A DNA stretch of 64,000 nt from Phycisphaerae bacterium (GTDB taxonomy: Bacteria; Planctomycetota; Phycisphaerae; UBA1845). The notes beneath the pieces were generated by a model. That model was not told the origin of the DNA, searched no databases, and saw only the letters and a program-made list of their open reading frames with translations. Position numbers and translations under genes: made by a program. Position 1 is the first letter of the stretch, and every line of letters begins with the position of its first letter. The stretch is taken from the NCBI GenBank assembly GCA_013360585.1, contig JABWBH010000015.1:1-64000 (forward strand). The letters are read 5' to 3'. Shown one piece after another: positions 42,192 through 50,934 of the stretch.

Positions 42192-43895
42192 GTGAATGAG
42201 GATCTCGCGGATACAGGGAGTTCGACGTCGTTGTTGTACCTTGCCGCACCAGGGGCGATCGACCCTCGGGCCGTCATCGCAACGGTCGCGCGGCGGCGCC
42301 TCCCCGCGGTTCTCGAAGACGTTCACTCTGACGTTGACGGTTTTTCCGGATACGAGCCGCCTCATCCGGCCTGCGCCGGTCGCTGGCCCACCGTGGTTGC
42401 GTGGGATCCGGTCGCCGAGTGCCTCGTTGATCCGGATTCGGGCGAAGACGGTTGGAGGGAGCTTCGCCGGGCGCTGCGGCGGACGCCGCGCGTCCTTCAC
42501 GCCCGGCGATCCGGAGGCCGAACCTCGACGCTCGACCGTGCGTCAGGGACGGATGTCCGTGGGTTCTCCGGCGGCTGGATCGGATTCGTCACCTACGACT
42601 TCGCCACCCGATCCGAGGGTCTGCGGTCGCGGCACGCACCGCTGAAAGTGATGCCCGCCCTGTGTTTTCACTTGTACGACACGTTCGCGTGGTTCGACCG
42701 CCGGACCTTCGGCTGGACGGCCGTCGCCGTGGACTGGCCGCCGGACAGCTTCCCGGGTCGTCCCAGCGCCGCGGAAAGGCTCGACTCGGTGCTGGCGTTG
42801 CTTCGGGACTCCACCGCGCGGCAGGGAGTCGGCGGGCAGGAAGAGTTCACGCGCGGTTGCAAGACGCTCCCGGAAGGCTCGGAACCCCCGCTTCCTCACG
42901 GATGCGGTTCGGTTCCGCATGATCGCCTTAAGCCCTCGGATGAAGGCGCCGCAATTCGTGTCCCCCCCCCCTCGCAGGCGCCCGGTTTGACGGCGACGAT
43001 CCGGTCCTCGCTCGACGGGGCGGCCTACGACGCCCGTGTCCGGCGCATTCTCGACTACATCGCCGCCGGCGACGTCTACCAGGTGAACCTGACGCGGCGC
43101 TTCGAGAGCGTCACCGACCTGTCGCCCGATCTTCTCTACCTGCGCCTTCGCGCACGCAACCCGGCCCCTTACTCGGCGTTTCTTCCTCGGGACGGATACG
43201 CCGTCCTCAGCGCATCCCCCGAGCTCTTTCTCGACGTCCACGATCGCCGCGTCGTCACCCGCCCGATCAAGGGCACGCGCCCGCGAGGCCGCAACCCGGC
43301 GGAGGACGCCGCGCTCCGCGCCGATCTGAACGCCGGCGAGAAGGACCGGGCGGAACTCTCGATGATCGTCGATCTCCTGCGAAACGATCTGGGCCGCGTC
43401 TGCGAGTTCGGTTCGATCCGCGTCACGTCCGCCGGCCAACTCGAAACCCACCCGACCGTGCATCACCGCGTGGCGACGATCGAAGGCCGGCTGCGCGAAG
43501 ACGTCGATGTGGTCGATCTCCTGGCCGCGACGATGCCCGGCGGTTCGGTCACGGGCGTCCCGAAAATCCGCGCGATGCAGATCATCGACGAACTGGAGCC
43601 TTGTCCTCGCGGCGTATACTGCGGCGCCATCGGATTCATCGGACTCGACGGACGCGCCTCGTTCAACCTGGCGATCCGCACGATGATCCACCTCGGCGAC
43701 CGCGTCCACGTCCACGCCGGCGGCGGCATCGTCGCCGAAAGCGACCCTCGGGCGGAGTACGAGGAAACTCTGGCCAAGGCGGCGGGGCTGCTTTCGGCCC
43801 TGGGTGGACAATCCGGTGTGGCCCATGATAGGGAGCACGAGTCCGACGGAGATGGCTCAAAGCCAAGCACTCTCTCCACCCGGCAATACGGATGA
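42192..43895 (+). CDS. pabB: Para-aminobenzoate synthase component I
   Basis: Converts chorismate with ammonia to 4-amino-4-deoxychorismate for folate synthesis. 567 residues from a GTG start. The chorismate-binding block is clear: VYQVNLTRRF, RPIKGTRPRG, ELSMIVDLLRNDLGRVC, PGGSVTGVPKIRAMQIIDELEPCPRGVYCGAIGFI. The N-terminal subdomain (residues 1-200) includes GGWIGFVTYDFA. An odd linker (about 215-265, EEFTRGCKTLPEGSEPPLPHGCGSVPHDRL) with two Cys separates the halves. It could be component I of anthranilate synthase, but the neighbouring pabC supports the PabB assignment. Confidence 0.9.
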   Translation: MNEDLADTGSSTSLLYLAAPGAIDPRAVIATVARRRLPAVLEDVHSDVDGFSGYEPPHPACAGRWPTVVAWDPVAECLVDPDSGEDGWRELRRALRRTPRVLHARRSGGRTSTLDRASGTDVRGFSGGWIGFVTYDFATRSEGLRSRHAPLKVMPALCFHLYDTFAWFDRRTFGWTAVAVDWPPDSFPGRPSAAERLDSVLALLRDSTARQGVGGQEEFTRGCKTLPEGSEPPLPHGCGSVPHDRLKPSDEGAAIRVPPPSQAPGLTATIRSSLDGAAYDARVRRILDYIAAGDVYQVNLTRRFESVTDLSPDLLYLRLRARNPAPYSAFLPRDGYAVLSASPELFLDVHDRRVVTRPIKGTRPRGRNPAEDAALRADLNAGEKDRAELSMIVDLLRNDLGRVCEFGSIRVTSAGQLETHPTVHHRVATIEGRLREDVDVVDLLAATMPGGSVTGVPKIRAMQIIDELEPCPRGVYCGAIGFIGLDGRASFNLAIRTMIHLGDRVHVHAGGGIVAESDPRAEYEETLAKAAGLLSALGGQSGVAHDREHESDGDGSKPSTLSTRQYG

Positions 43896-43908
43896 GATGC
43901 CGTATTGC
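43883..43908 (+). terminator. Hairpin around the pabB stop codon
   Basis: A perfect 9-bp stem GCAATACGG/CCGTATTGC has an 8-base loop containing the TGA of pabB. No U-run follows, so it may attenuate or set the transcript end between pabB and pabC instead of acting as a classic terminator. Confidence 0.3.
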
Positions 43909-43998
43909 ATCCGAGCTTTGCCGGCGAGAATGCGGGGGATTCAGATGATCAGGAAGACTGCGAAACCCCGGGGCATTCGTTGAGGAGTTATTCAGCGT

Positions 43999-44952
43999 AT
44001 GAGCCGCTACGTGCATCTTAACGGCAATTTGCTCCCCGCCGATGCGGCGCGGGTGAGCGTCTTTGACGGCGGGTTTCTGCACGGCGCGGGGCTTTTCGAG
44101 ACGATGCGGGCGCAGGGCGGGCGTGTCTTCCGGCTGGAGGCACATCTCGACCGGCTCGCCCGATCCGCGGAAACCCTGAGCCTGCCGATCCCGCGCTCTG
44201 CGCTGCCCGAAGCGGAGGTCTTCGAGGAATTGCTCGCACGAAACGACCTGCGAGAAGCTCGCGTGCGGCTTACGGCAACCCCCGGCGCGGTCCTCCCTGC
44301 TTGTGCGCAGCGTCCGGACGTCGACGACGGACAGGACGTCGATCCCTCGTCCTGCGCCGGCGCCGCCTCGCGAGGCATCTCCGCCGATCCGGCCGATGCG
44401 ATCCCCGCACCCACGATCTGCATTGTCGCGGACGAATTGCGTCCACATCCGCCCGACGCCTACCGCCACGGCGTCGCCGTCATGATCAGCCGCCGTCCGC
44501 AGATCGCATCCGACCCGCTGACCGCCCACAAGACGCTTTGCTACCTGCCGCGCCTCGCCGCGCTTCAGCAGGCCCGCCTTGCGCGTTGTGCGGAGTCCCT
44601 CTTCTTCGACGAGTCCAACCACCTCGCCGAAGGCACGATCAGCAACGTCTTCATTGTGCGAAACGGACGGTTACGAACGCCCTCGTTGTCAACGCCCGTG
44701 CTGCCCGGCGTCGCGCGCCGCGTCGTACTGGAGCTAGCCGCGACCCTGGGCATCCGCGCGGACGACGCTGAACCGATCACGATCAACGATCTGTTGGACG
44801 CGGACGAAGTGTTCCTGACCAGCGTCATCGCGTTGGTGCTCCCGGTGGTGCGCGTCGAGCGCAAAACGATTGCGCAAGGCGCGCCCGGTCCCGTCACCAC
44901 GAACCTTCTGAAAGGTTTCCGTGACTTGATCGCCTCTGAATGCAAAGCGTAG
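43999..44952 (+). CDS. pabC: 4-amino-4-deoxychorismate lyase (class IV aminotransferase fold)
   Basis: Releases p-aminobenzoate and pyruvate from 4-amino-4-deoxychorismate. 317 residues with the class IV PLP fold: YVHLNGNLLPADAARVSVFDGGFLHGAGLFETM at the N-terminus, the PLP Lys in TAHKTLCYLPRL, and the signature LAEGTISNVFIV. A 40-residue insertion between about 95 and 135 (ACAQRPDVDDGQDVDPSSC) is not typical. The sequence alone cannot exclude a branched-chain or D-amino acid aminotransferase, but the position after pabB makes PabC likely. GAGGAG precedes the ATG. Confidence 0.85.
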   Translation: MSRYVHLNGNLLPADAARVSVFDGGFLHGAGLFETMRAQGGRVFRLEAHLDRLARSAETLSLPIPRSALPEAEVFEELLARNDLREARVRLTATPGAVLPACAQRPDVDDGQDVDPSSCAGAASRGISADPADAIPAPTICIVADELRPHPPDAYRHGVAVMISRRPQIASDPLTAHKTLCYLPRLAALQQARLARCAESLFFDESNHLAEGTISNVFIVRNGRLRTPSLSTPVLPGVARRVVLELAATLGIRADDAEPITINDLLDADEVFLTSVIALVLPVVRVERKTIAQGAPGPVTTNLLKGFRDLIASECKA

Positions 44953-44975
44953 ACAGCCGCTCGCCGCCCCCGTGA

Positions 44976-46250
44976 TCACTCGTGCCTCAGCGCGTCGATC
45001 GGGTGCAGGATCGCGGCCTTGAACGCCGGCACGATCCCGAAGAACACCCCCACCCCCGCCGAAAAACCCAGCGCCAAGGCGATCGACCACAGCGGTACTT
45101 CCACGGGAACCATGCTGGGGTGCAGCGACGCCAGCGCCCCCACGCCGTAACCGAGCCCGATCCCGATCGCACCCCCCAGCGTGCTGAGCACCACGGCCTC
45201 GGTGAGAAACTGAAGCAGAATGTCGCGCCGCCGCGCGCCCACGCTTTTGCGCAGACCGATCTCCCGCGTCCGCTCGGTGACCGAGACCAGCATGACGTTC
45301 ATGATGCCGATCCCCCCCACCAGCAGCGAGATGCTCACAATGCCCGCCAGCACGCTCGTTGCGTACAAGCGGATCGTTCCGAACTCCTGAAGGATCTGGT
45401 CCTGCTTGAAAATGCCGAAGTCGTTCAGCTCGTCCGGACGCAGACCGTGCCGCTGGCGCAGGATGCGAACGATCTGGGCCTCGGCCTCGGCGATCTTCCC
45501 CTCCTCGATCGCCTCGGCGTAGAAGACGATGTAGTCGCGGAACATCGGGTACATCTTCACGGCGGTGGTCCAGGGGATCAGGATCTGGTCGTCCTGGTTC
45601 TCGCCCATGAAGCTGCCCTTTTTCTCGAGCGTGCCGATGACCTTGAAGCGCTGACCGTCCAGGTGAACGTAGTCGCCCACGATCGACGAGTCCGCCTCGA
45701 GCTTGCGCAGCGTCTCCTGCCCGATGACGCAGACCTGCGTCGCCGCCTCCACGTCGAGCGCGCCGAAAAAACGCCCTCCCTCGCAGTAGAAGTTGCGGAT
45801 CGGCTGAAAGGCCTCGCTGGATCCGACGACCTCTACGTTGTCGAGGCGCTGCCGCCCGAACTCGACCGCCGCCCGCGTCCAGACGATCGGCGTGGTTCGC
45901 CGCACCGCCGGCGCGAACTCGTTCACCGCCAGTACGTCCTCGGGGCGCATGTACGCCTGTCGGATGCGCTCGCCGCGCGGACCGCGCACCGATTCGGGCC
46001 AGACCACCATCAGGTTCGTCCCCAGTCCGCGCAGAAAGTTCGTCACGTACTCCCCGAACCCCTGCACGAACGACACCACGACGATGATGGACGTCACCGC
46101 GATGATGATGCCCAGCACCGTCAGCAGCGACCGCACCTTGTTCGCCCAGATCTGCACAAATGCAGTGAGAACATTGTGCGCCAGCGCCGAACACTGGTTC
46201 GGAACGAACATCATCACGTTGTAGGCGAAGCGGAACATGCGCGCCCTCAC
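44976..46250 (-). CDS. MacB-type ABC transporter permease
   Basis: 424 residues with the MacB/FtsX topology: one N-terminal helix (LTVLGIIIAVTSIIVVVSFVQGF), a large periplasmic domain (about 60-290), then three helices (LAGIVSISLLVGGIGIMNVMLVSVTERTREIGLRKSVGARR, where the last part is the coupling region; ILLQFLTEAVVLSTLGGAIGIGLGYGV; and a final one). It lacks an ATPase domain; the ATPase is the separate gene upstream. Together with the adaptor it would move a substrate, peptide, lipoprotein or toxin, outwards. The GTG start overlaps the ATPase stop (GTGA). Confidence 0.92.
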   Translation of the reverse strand: MRARMFRFAYNVMMFVPNQCSALAHNVLTAFVQIWANKVRSLLTVLGIIIAVTSIIVVVSFVQGFGEYVTNFLRGLGTNLMVVWPESVRGPRGERIRQAYMRPEDVLAVNEFAPAVRRTTPIVWTRAAVEFGRQRLDNVEVVGSSEAFQPIRNFYCEGGRFFGALDVEAATQVCVIGQETLRKLEADSSIVGDYVHLDGQRFKVIGTLEKKGSFMGENQDDQILIPWTTAVKMYPMFRDYIVFYAEAIEEGKIAEAEAQIVRILRQRHGLRPDELNDFGIFKQDQILQEFGTIRLYATSVLAGIVSISLLVGGIGIMNVMLVSVTERTREIGLRKSVGARRRDILLQFLTEAVVLSTLGGAIGIGLGYGVGALASLHPSMVPVEVPLWSIALALGFSAGVGVFFGIVPAFKAAILHPIDALRHE

Positions 46251-46990
46251 AAACCCTTCGACCGGTCCTCTTCCACGACGCCGTCCTTCAGCCGGATCGT
46301 CCTCCGGCAGTGCCGCGCGATATCGTCCTCGTGGGTGACGATGATGATCGTCTGCCCCTCGCGGTGAAGCTGGTCGAAGATCGACATGATTTCCTCGCCC
46401 GTCTTGCTGTCGAGGTTGCCGGTCGGCTCGTCCGCCAGGATGATGTCCGGCTCCTGCGCCAGCGCCCGGGCGATCGCCACGCGCTGCTTCTGTCCGCCGG
46501 AGAGCTGATTCGGGTGGTGCAGCGCCCGCTCCAGCAGACCGACCCGCGACAGCGCGTCGATCGCCCGCTGCCGCCGCTTCTTGGCGTGACTGTAAACCAG
46601 CGGCAACTCGACATTCTTCAGCGCCGTCGTGCGCGGCAGCAGCTCGAACGACTGAAACACAAACCCGATCTTCCGGCTGCGGATCCCCGCCAGCTTCGAC
46701 TGCGACACGCGCGACACATCCGAGCCCCCGAGGCGGTAGGTCCCCCGGCTGGGAACGTCCAGACAGCCCAGGATGTTCAACATCGTGCTCTTGCCGCTGC
46801 CCGACGCGCCCATGATGGCCGCGTACTCATTCTCGCGGATCGTCAGCGTCACGCCGCGCAGCGCCTGAATCAACTCCGTGCCGACGCGGTACGTCTTATG
46901 CACGTCGATCAGCTCGATTACCGGAAGCCGCCCGGATTCCGGCGATGCCGCCCCGGTCGCGCCGAGCGGAAGTGAAGCCACGACCGTCAC
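46247..46990 (-). CDS. MacB/LolD-type ABC transporter ATPase
   Basis: 247 residues. Walker [13 protein letters not shown]-loop [21 protein letters not shown], signature [15 protein letters not shown], Walker [17 protein letters not shown] and switch His ITHEDD-like [11 protein letters not shown] are all present. The order and the short length are those of LolD/MacB ATPases that pair with FtsX-type permeases. The GTG start overlaps the adaptor stop (GTGA) and the end overlaps the permease, so all three genes are translationally coupled. Confidence 0.95.
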   Translation of the reverse strand: MTVVASLPLGATGAASPESGRLPVIELIDVHKTYRVGTELIQALRGVTLTIRENEYAAIMGASGSGKSTMLNILGCLDVPSRGTYRLGGSDVSRVSQSKLAGIRSRKIGFVFQSFELLPRTTALKNVELPLVYSHAKKRRQRAIDALSRVGLLERALHHPNQLSGGQKQRVAIARALAQEPDIILADEPTGNLDSKTGEEIMSIFDQLHREGQTIIIVTHEDDIARHCRRTIRLKDGVVEEDRSKGL

Positions 46991-48405
46991 TTCGGCGATC
47001 CTCCGTCTGAGCTTGAAGCGACGACGCCCTCCTCCGACGCCTCGGCCGGCGTCGCGCTGTCCGAGCGGTTGTCGTTATCCGACGAGACATCGGCGCTCTT
47101 GTTGTCGTTAACATTCGTGTTGGTGTTCGACGCGGGCTTCTCCTCCATCACCTTCACGGCGGCCTTGTCCTTGAGCTGGTCCAGACTCCGGAAAGGGCCC
47201 GTGATCACCTGCTCATCCGGCGCGACCCCCCTCACCACCTCGACGCTCGTCTCGTCGCTGATCCCCGTCTCCAGCAGCCGCACCGACGCCTCCCCACGCT
47301 GCTTGCAGAAGACGACCTTGATGAACTCCGCCTGCCGGCGTTTCTCCGACGCCGCCTCGAGATTCTTCTTCGTCTCGTCGTATTGCGCCACAAGGTTCTC
47401 CGGAAGATCCTTGCGCTTGCGATGAACGACGGCCTGGATCGGAATCGTCAGGGCGTCGTCGCACCGCTGCACCTCGATCTCGACGTTGGCGTTCATCCCC
47501 GGCTTGATCGGAAAGTCCCCGGGCTCGACCAGAATCAACGTCTCGAACGTCACGACGTCGCGCCCCGTCGCCCGCGTCCCCTTCGACGCCACGCGGTACA
47601 CGCGCCCGGGCACGCCGTGATAAAGGTCGGACTGAAGGAAAATCCGCGCCACCTGGTCCACTTTCACATCCGGCACGTCCGACTCGTCCACGCGGCAGCG
47701 GACCTGCATCTTCGACAGGTCGCTGATCACCATGATGCGCGTCCCCGGGTTGTTCATCGTCCCCGTGACCACCACTTCGCCCGCCTTGGCGAAGCGCTGC
47801 GAGACAATCCCGTCGATCGGCGCCGTGATCACCGTGCGCGCCAGATCCTCCTTCGCCGCGTCCAGCATCGACTCCGCCTCGATCAGCTCCTGACGCCGGA
47901 TGTCCAGCAGCGCTCTCGACCGGATTTCCGCCGTCTTGTAATCCGCCAGTTCCGTGCTCGATGTCGCATCCGACTCGGAAAGGCGAATCTGCCTCGACAG
48001 GTCGCGGGAGGCCTTGTCATAATCCGCCTCCGCCTGGGTGATCGATGCACGCAGTTTCTCGACGCCGGCCTCGGCGGAGCGGAGACGGGCGCGGTAGTCG
48101 GCGTCATCGAGCCGGCAAAGCAGATCGCCCTTCTTCACCCGATCGCCCTCTTCAACCGGCATCTCGACGATCTTCGCCACGACCTCGGCGCTGATGTCCA
48201 CCTCAAGGAACGCCTCGACCTCTCCCGGCGCCTGCACCGTCTTGACGATCGACCGCTGCACCGGACGGGTCACCGTGACCTCCAGCGGCGTCTGTCCCGC
48301 CACGTTCAGAACGCTCTGTCCGTCCGGCGTCCGGACGAAGGAGTTCAGGAAGAACACCCCCGCCACGAACCCCCCGAACACCAGTACGAACAAGACTTTC
48401 CGCAT
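46987..48405 (-). CDS. Periplasmic adaptor protein, MacA/HlyD type
   Basis: 472 residues. An N-terminal anchor (VLFVLVFGGFVAGVFFLNSFV) is followed by the barrel-sandwich half-motif (VEAFLEVDISAEVVAKIVEMPVEEGDRVKKGDLLCRLDDADY), a coiled-coil hairpin (about 100-190), the second half (ITAPIDGIVSQRFAKAGEVVVTG) and a beta-barrel domain. A disordered Asn/Asp/Ser tail (NTNTNVNDNKSADVSSDNDNRSD) ends the protein. The adaptor links the MacB-type permease to an outer-membrane channel; no TolC homologue is in the window. A strong GGAGGA precedes the ATG. Confidence 0.9.
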   Translation of the reverse strand: MRKVLFVLVFGGFVAGVFFLNSFVRTPDGQSVLNVAGQTPLEVTVTRPVQRSIVKTVQAPGEVEAFLEVDISAEVVAKIVEMPVEEGDRVKKGDLLCRLDDADYRARLRSAEAGVEKLRASITQAEADYDKASRDLSRQIRLSESDATSSTELADYKTAEIRSRALLDIRRQELIEAESMLDAAKEDLARTVITAPIDGIVSQRFAKAGEVVVTGTMNNPGTRIMVISDLSKMQVRCRVDESDVPDVKVDQVARIFLQSDLYHGVPGRVYRVASKGTRATGRDVVTFETLILVEPGDFPIKPGMNANVEIEVQRCDDALTIPIQAVVHRKRKDLPENLVAQYDETKKNLEAASEKRRQAEFIKVVFCKQRGEASVRLLETGISDETSVEVVRGVAPDEQVITGPFRSLDQLKDKAAVKVMEEKPASNTNTNVNDNKSADVSSDNDNRSDSATPAEASEEGVVASSSDGGSPK

Positions 48406-48420
48406 CCGCTCCTCCGGTTC

Positions 48421-49236
48421 TTACGTTTGCCCGCCCGTCACCCCGGCGGACGAGAAAGACAACGCCGCCGCCCCCGCAACACGAAGCCCGGCGCCGGTCA
48501 GCGCCAGCAGGATTACGCTCGTCCACGCCAGCCACCCGCGAAGCTGACCCGTCTGCTTCAATCCGGCGAGCACAAAACCCCAGTACCAGAACGCAAAAGG
48601 GTCCGCCGCCGTCAGCAGCACCCCCGCCCCCGTCACCGCGACTTTCCCCCACGGATGCGCCACATCCAGCGGGCGCACCAGCGCCCCTAACGTCACGTCT
48701 ACGTCCAGCGTGCCGAACTGAAGCATCAATCCCAGGACGATCAGCATCCGCAGCAGGTCGATGAACCCCGCGAACGTCAGGATCGTCATCAACGTGTTCC
48801 ACTCCGGCTTGCGCCCGGACATCGCCACCAGCCCGTAGAACACGCCCCCCGTCAGCAGCATCCCCCCCAGCACCGCCAGCGGCGACATGACGACGACCTG
48901 AAGCCGCGTCAGAACGCGCATGAACTGCCCTTGTTTGTCGAGATCCTCGAAAAGTTTCCGCAACTGCGCCCGCTCGACGCCTTCGCTCTGGGTCTTCTCG
49001 ATCAGCGCTTTCTGCGCGTGAATCTGCTCCTCCACCTTGCGGTCGATCAGCCCCGTCTCCACCGTGGCGTATCCGGCAAGCGTCGTCAGCGCCAGGAGAA
49101 CCACGAGCGGTCCGACGTAGGCGCCGACGTCCTCGATCCGCGCAAAAAGCCGGCGCGGCGAAAGCAGCGCCAGCGGGATGTCGCTGACCCCCACCGTCCG
49201 TCGATGCGTCCGCAGGAATTGAGTGGCGCTCGCCAT
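48421..49236 (-). CDS. YIP1-family membrane protein
   Basis: 271 residues from ATG 49236. It resembles the Yip1 family: a short soluble N-terminus (LLSPRRLFARIEDVG), then five hydrophobic segments (VGPLVVLLALTTLAGYATVETG; LQVVVMSPLAVLGGMLLTGGVFYGLVAM; ILTFAGFIDLLRMLIVLGLMLQF; a GAGVLLTAADPFAFWYWGFVLAG segment; and the C-terminal one). A charged coiled stretch (RKVEEQIHAQKALIEKTQSEGVERAQLRKLFEDL) lies between helices 1 and 2. It heads the MacAB-type operon, 15 bases before the adaptor gene, and may help assemble it. Role is inferred from position only. Confidence 0.75.
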   Translation of the reverse strand: MASATQFLRTHRRTVGVSDIPLALLSPRRLFARIEDVGAYVGPLVVLLALTTLAGYATVETGLIDRKVEEQIHAQKALIEKTQSEGVERAQLRKLFEDLDKQGQFMRVLTRLQVVVMSPLAVLGGMLLTGGVFYGLVAMSGRKPEWNTLMTILTFAGFIDLLRMLIVLGLMLQFGTLDVDVTLGALVRPLDVAHPWGKVAVTGAGVLLTAADPFAFWYWGFVLAGLKQTGQLRGWLAWTSVILLALTGAGLRVAGAAALSFSSAGVTGGQT

Positions 49237-49374
49237 GTCGACCCGCCCGCCGCGCGAACGCGCCGTGCGTCCGCCTCGCAAGGCCGATTATAAGGAGCTT
49301 CGCCGCGTGCTCGACGGGCTTTGAAGACCGGTACAGTTTTCGACAGCCCGCCGCCGTTCCGTTATCGGAGCGCG

Positions 49375-50097
49375 TCACGCAGGATAAAGAATGCGTCCGC
49401 ACGAGGCGCAGAATTGAAGGTCGTCGCGCCCGCGCAGGGCGTTGATCACTTCCAGGGTGACCTTCATATTGCACCCCCCGCAGCAATGTTCGTCCCGCTT
49501 CGGATGAATACGGATGACCGGCGCCATCGCTTGTCCTTCGTGGCGATCCGCAACCCGGAAGAACGTCTGAAGCGACTGCGGCGGAATTCCCTCGGATGCC
49601 TGCGCCAGCCTCGCCGAAAGCTCCTGCCGCCGGGGCGCGGTCTTCTCAAGGTAGGCTCGCAGCGCGTCCTCCACGTGCCGGATGCGGTCCTGCACCTGCT
49701 GGCGCTCGGCATCGATCGTCCCCCGCTGCGCCACGAGCTGGTCCACCTGCGACATCAGCTCCAGCGCCCGCGCCTCCGCCTTGCCCTTATCCACCTCCTC
49801 CGTGTTCAGCGAGGTGAGGATCGCGTTGTATTCCTTGTTGGTCCGGGTCTGTTTGAGGGCTTCGCGGTGCTTTGAGATGTTCTGCTCGCGGGACTTGACG
49901 TCGAGTTCGGCGAGACTCGCCTGAGATTTCGCGTCGCGGATCTGGGCGTCGATCTGCGCCAGGCGGGCTTCGATCTTCGCCAGTTCCCGCCGGTGCAGGG
50001 CGATCCGCTGCTCCCGCCCTCCTTCCTCCTGGCGCAACTCCGAAATCTCTAGCTGAACCTCCTGCAGCTTCAGGAGGGCTTCGGTGGTTCCCGGCAT
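49375..50097 (-). CDS. Coiled-coil protein with C-terminal zinc ribbon
   Basis: 240 residues. Residues 1-175 are almost continuous heptads (EISELRQEEGGREQRIALHRRELAKIEARLAQIDAQI...). The C-terminus has two CxxC pairs (CCGGCNMKVTLEVIN...FCASCGRILY) forming a zinc ribbon. This is the COG1579 layout. Members are conserved across many bacteria; the chlamydial one binds secretion and sigma-54 factors, but a general role is unsettled. It has no signal peptide. Confidence 0.85.
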   Translation of the reverse strand: MPGTTEALLKLQEVQLEISELRQEEGGREQRIALHRRELAKIEARLAQIDAQIRDAKSQASLAELDVKSREQNISKHREALKQTRTNKEYNAILTSLNTEEVDKGKAEARALELMSQVDQLVAQRGTIDAERQQVQDRIRHVEDALRAYLEKTAPRRQELSARLAQASEGIPPQSLQTFFRVADRHEGQAMAPVIRIHPKRDEHCCGGCNMKVTLEVINALRGRDDLQFCASCGRILYPA

Positions 50098-50324
50098 GTG
50101 TCCGCCCGTCTGCCGGTCCCGACCTGCCGCAACCCCTGCGGCCCGGCCTGACCGGAAGCGGCATTATGCCTGCCTCCGAGGGTTCACGCAAATCCGCACC
50201 TGCATCCGCCGCGTATTCGTGATACGATCGCCGTCTTCCCGGATGACGACGATGACGACAGGGATTTCTTCTTGTGTTGCTCGACACGCCGGAGAACCTC
50301 CGGCGAACTCAGGAAACACCGGGC

Positions 50325-50789
50325 ATGTACGACACTCTGCCTCAACAAATTCGGATCGGACGCGTCGTCGGTATTGCGGTCCGCACCGGACCCGGCGCGC
50401 CGATGAAGGAACTCGACGAAGTCCTCGCCGCCACCGATGGCGGCCTCGAGGGCGACAATCCGTCCAGCCCCCGTCGCGGCGTCACCCTGATCTCGCAGCC
50501 GCAGTGGACGAAGGCCAACGAGGAACTCGGAAGCGACCTTCCGTGGCACACCCGCCGGGCTAACGTGTTGGTCGACGCCTCGTCGCTCGGCGACTTGATC
50601 GGCGCCACGATCGCTCTCGGGGATGTGCTCGTGCGCGTTGAAGGTGAGACGAGACCCTGCGCCGTGATGGACGCGGCGCATGCGGGGTTGTTGAACGCGC
50701 TGAAGCCGGATTGCCGAGGCGGGGTTCACGGGCACATTCTCGCGGGCGGTCGGATCCGCATCGGCACGGAAGTCCGTCGCGTCGAATGA
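50325..50789 (+). CDS. MOSC-domain protein
   Basis: 154 residues from ATG 50325; the track's start at 50274 adds 17 residues. The MOSC fold is seen in IGRVVGIAVRTGPGAPM...GLEGDNPSSPRRGVTLISQPQW...NVLVDASSLGDLIGATIALGDVLVRVEGETRPCAVMDAA. The conserved Cys near the end (RPCAVMD) is the sulfur-carrying residue proposed for the family. Such stand-alone proteins are thought to move sulfur to molybdenum cofactor or other targets. No molybdopterin genes are in the window. Confidence 0.85.
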   Translation: MYDTLPQQIRIGRVVGIAVRTGPGAPMKELDEVLAATDGGLEGDNPSSPRRGVTLISQPQWTKANEELGSDLPWHTRRANVLVDASSLGDLIGATIALGDVLVRVEGETRPCAVMDAAHAGLLNALKPDCRGGVHGHILAGGRIRIGTEVRRVE

Positions 50790-50842
50790 GCGCCGGCCCC
50801 TCCCGCGAGCGCGACGACGATTGAGCTTCCGCATGAATAAGA

Positions 50843-50875
50843 CGAGCACCGGGGCTGGTTGGTCCCCGGTGCTCG
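50843..50875 (-). terminator. Strong hairpin after the PDZ gene
   Basis: A perfect 12-bp stem CGAGCACCGGGG/CCCCGGTGCTCG has a 9-base loop. On the minus strand TCTTATTC follows. It lies between the MOSC gene and the PDZ-protein gene that converges on it. Confidence 0.65.
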
Positions 50876-50934
50876 CGGGTGTGGGGTGTGTGACCCCGAT
50901 CGATCCTCCCCGATGTCCGGAATCGGTCGCGCGC

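Noticed and set aside
40535-42277. 580-residue minus-strand ORF across the oxidoreductase gene
   Set aside because: Antisense to the Tat-exported Gfo/Idh/MocA gene and without domain signatures.
42830-42990. Mobile palindromic element inserted in pabB
   Set aside because: The ATGCGG/CCGCAT hairpin and the Cys-containing linker are unusual, but no second copy or target duplication is seen, so it is treated as an ordinary linker.
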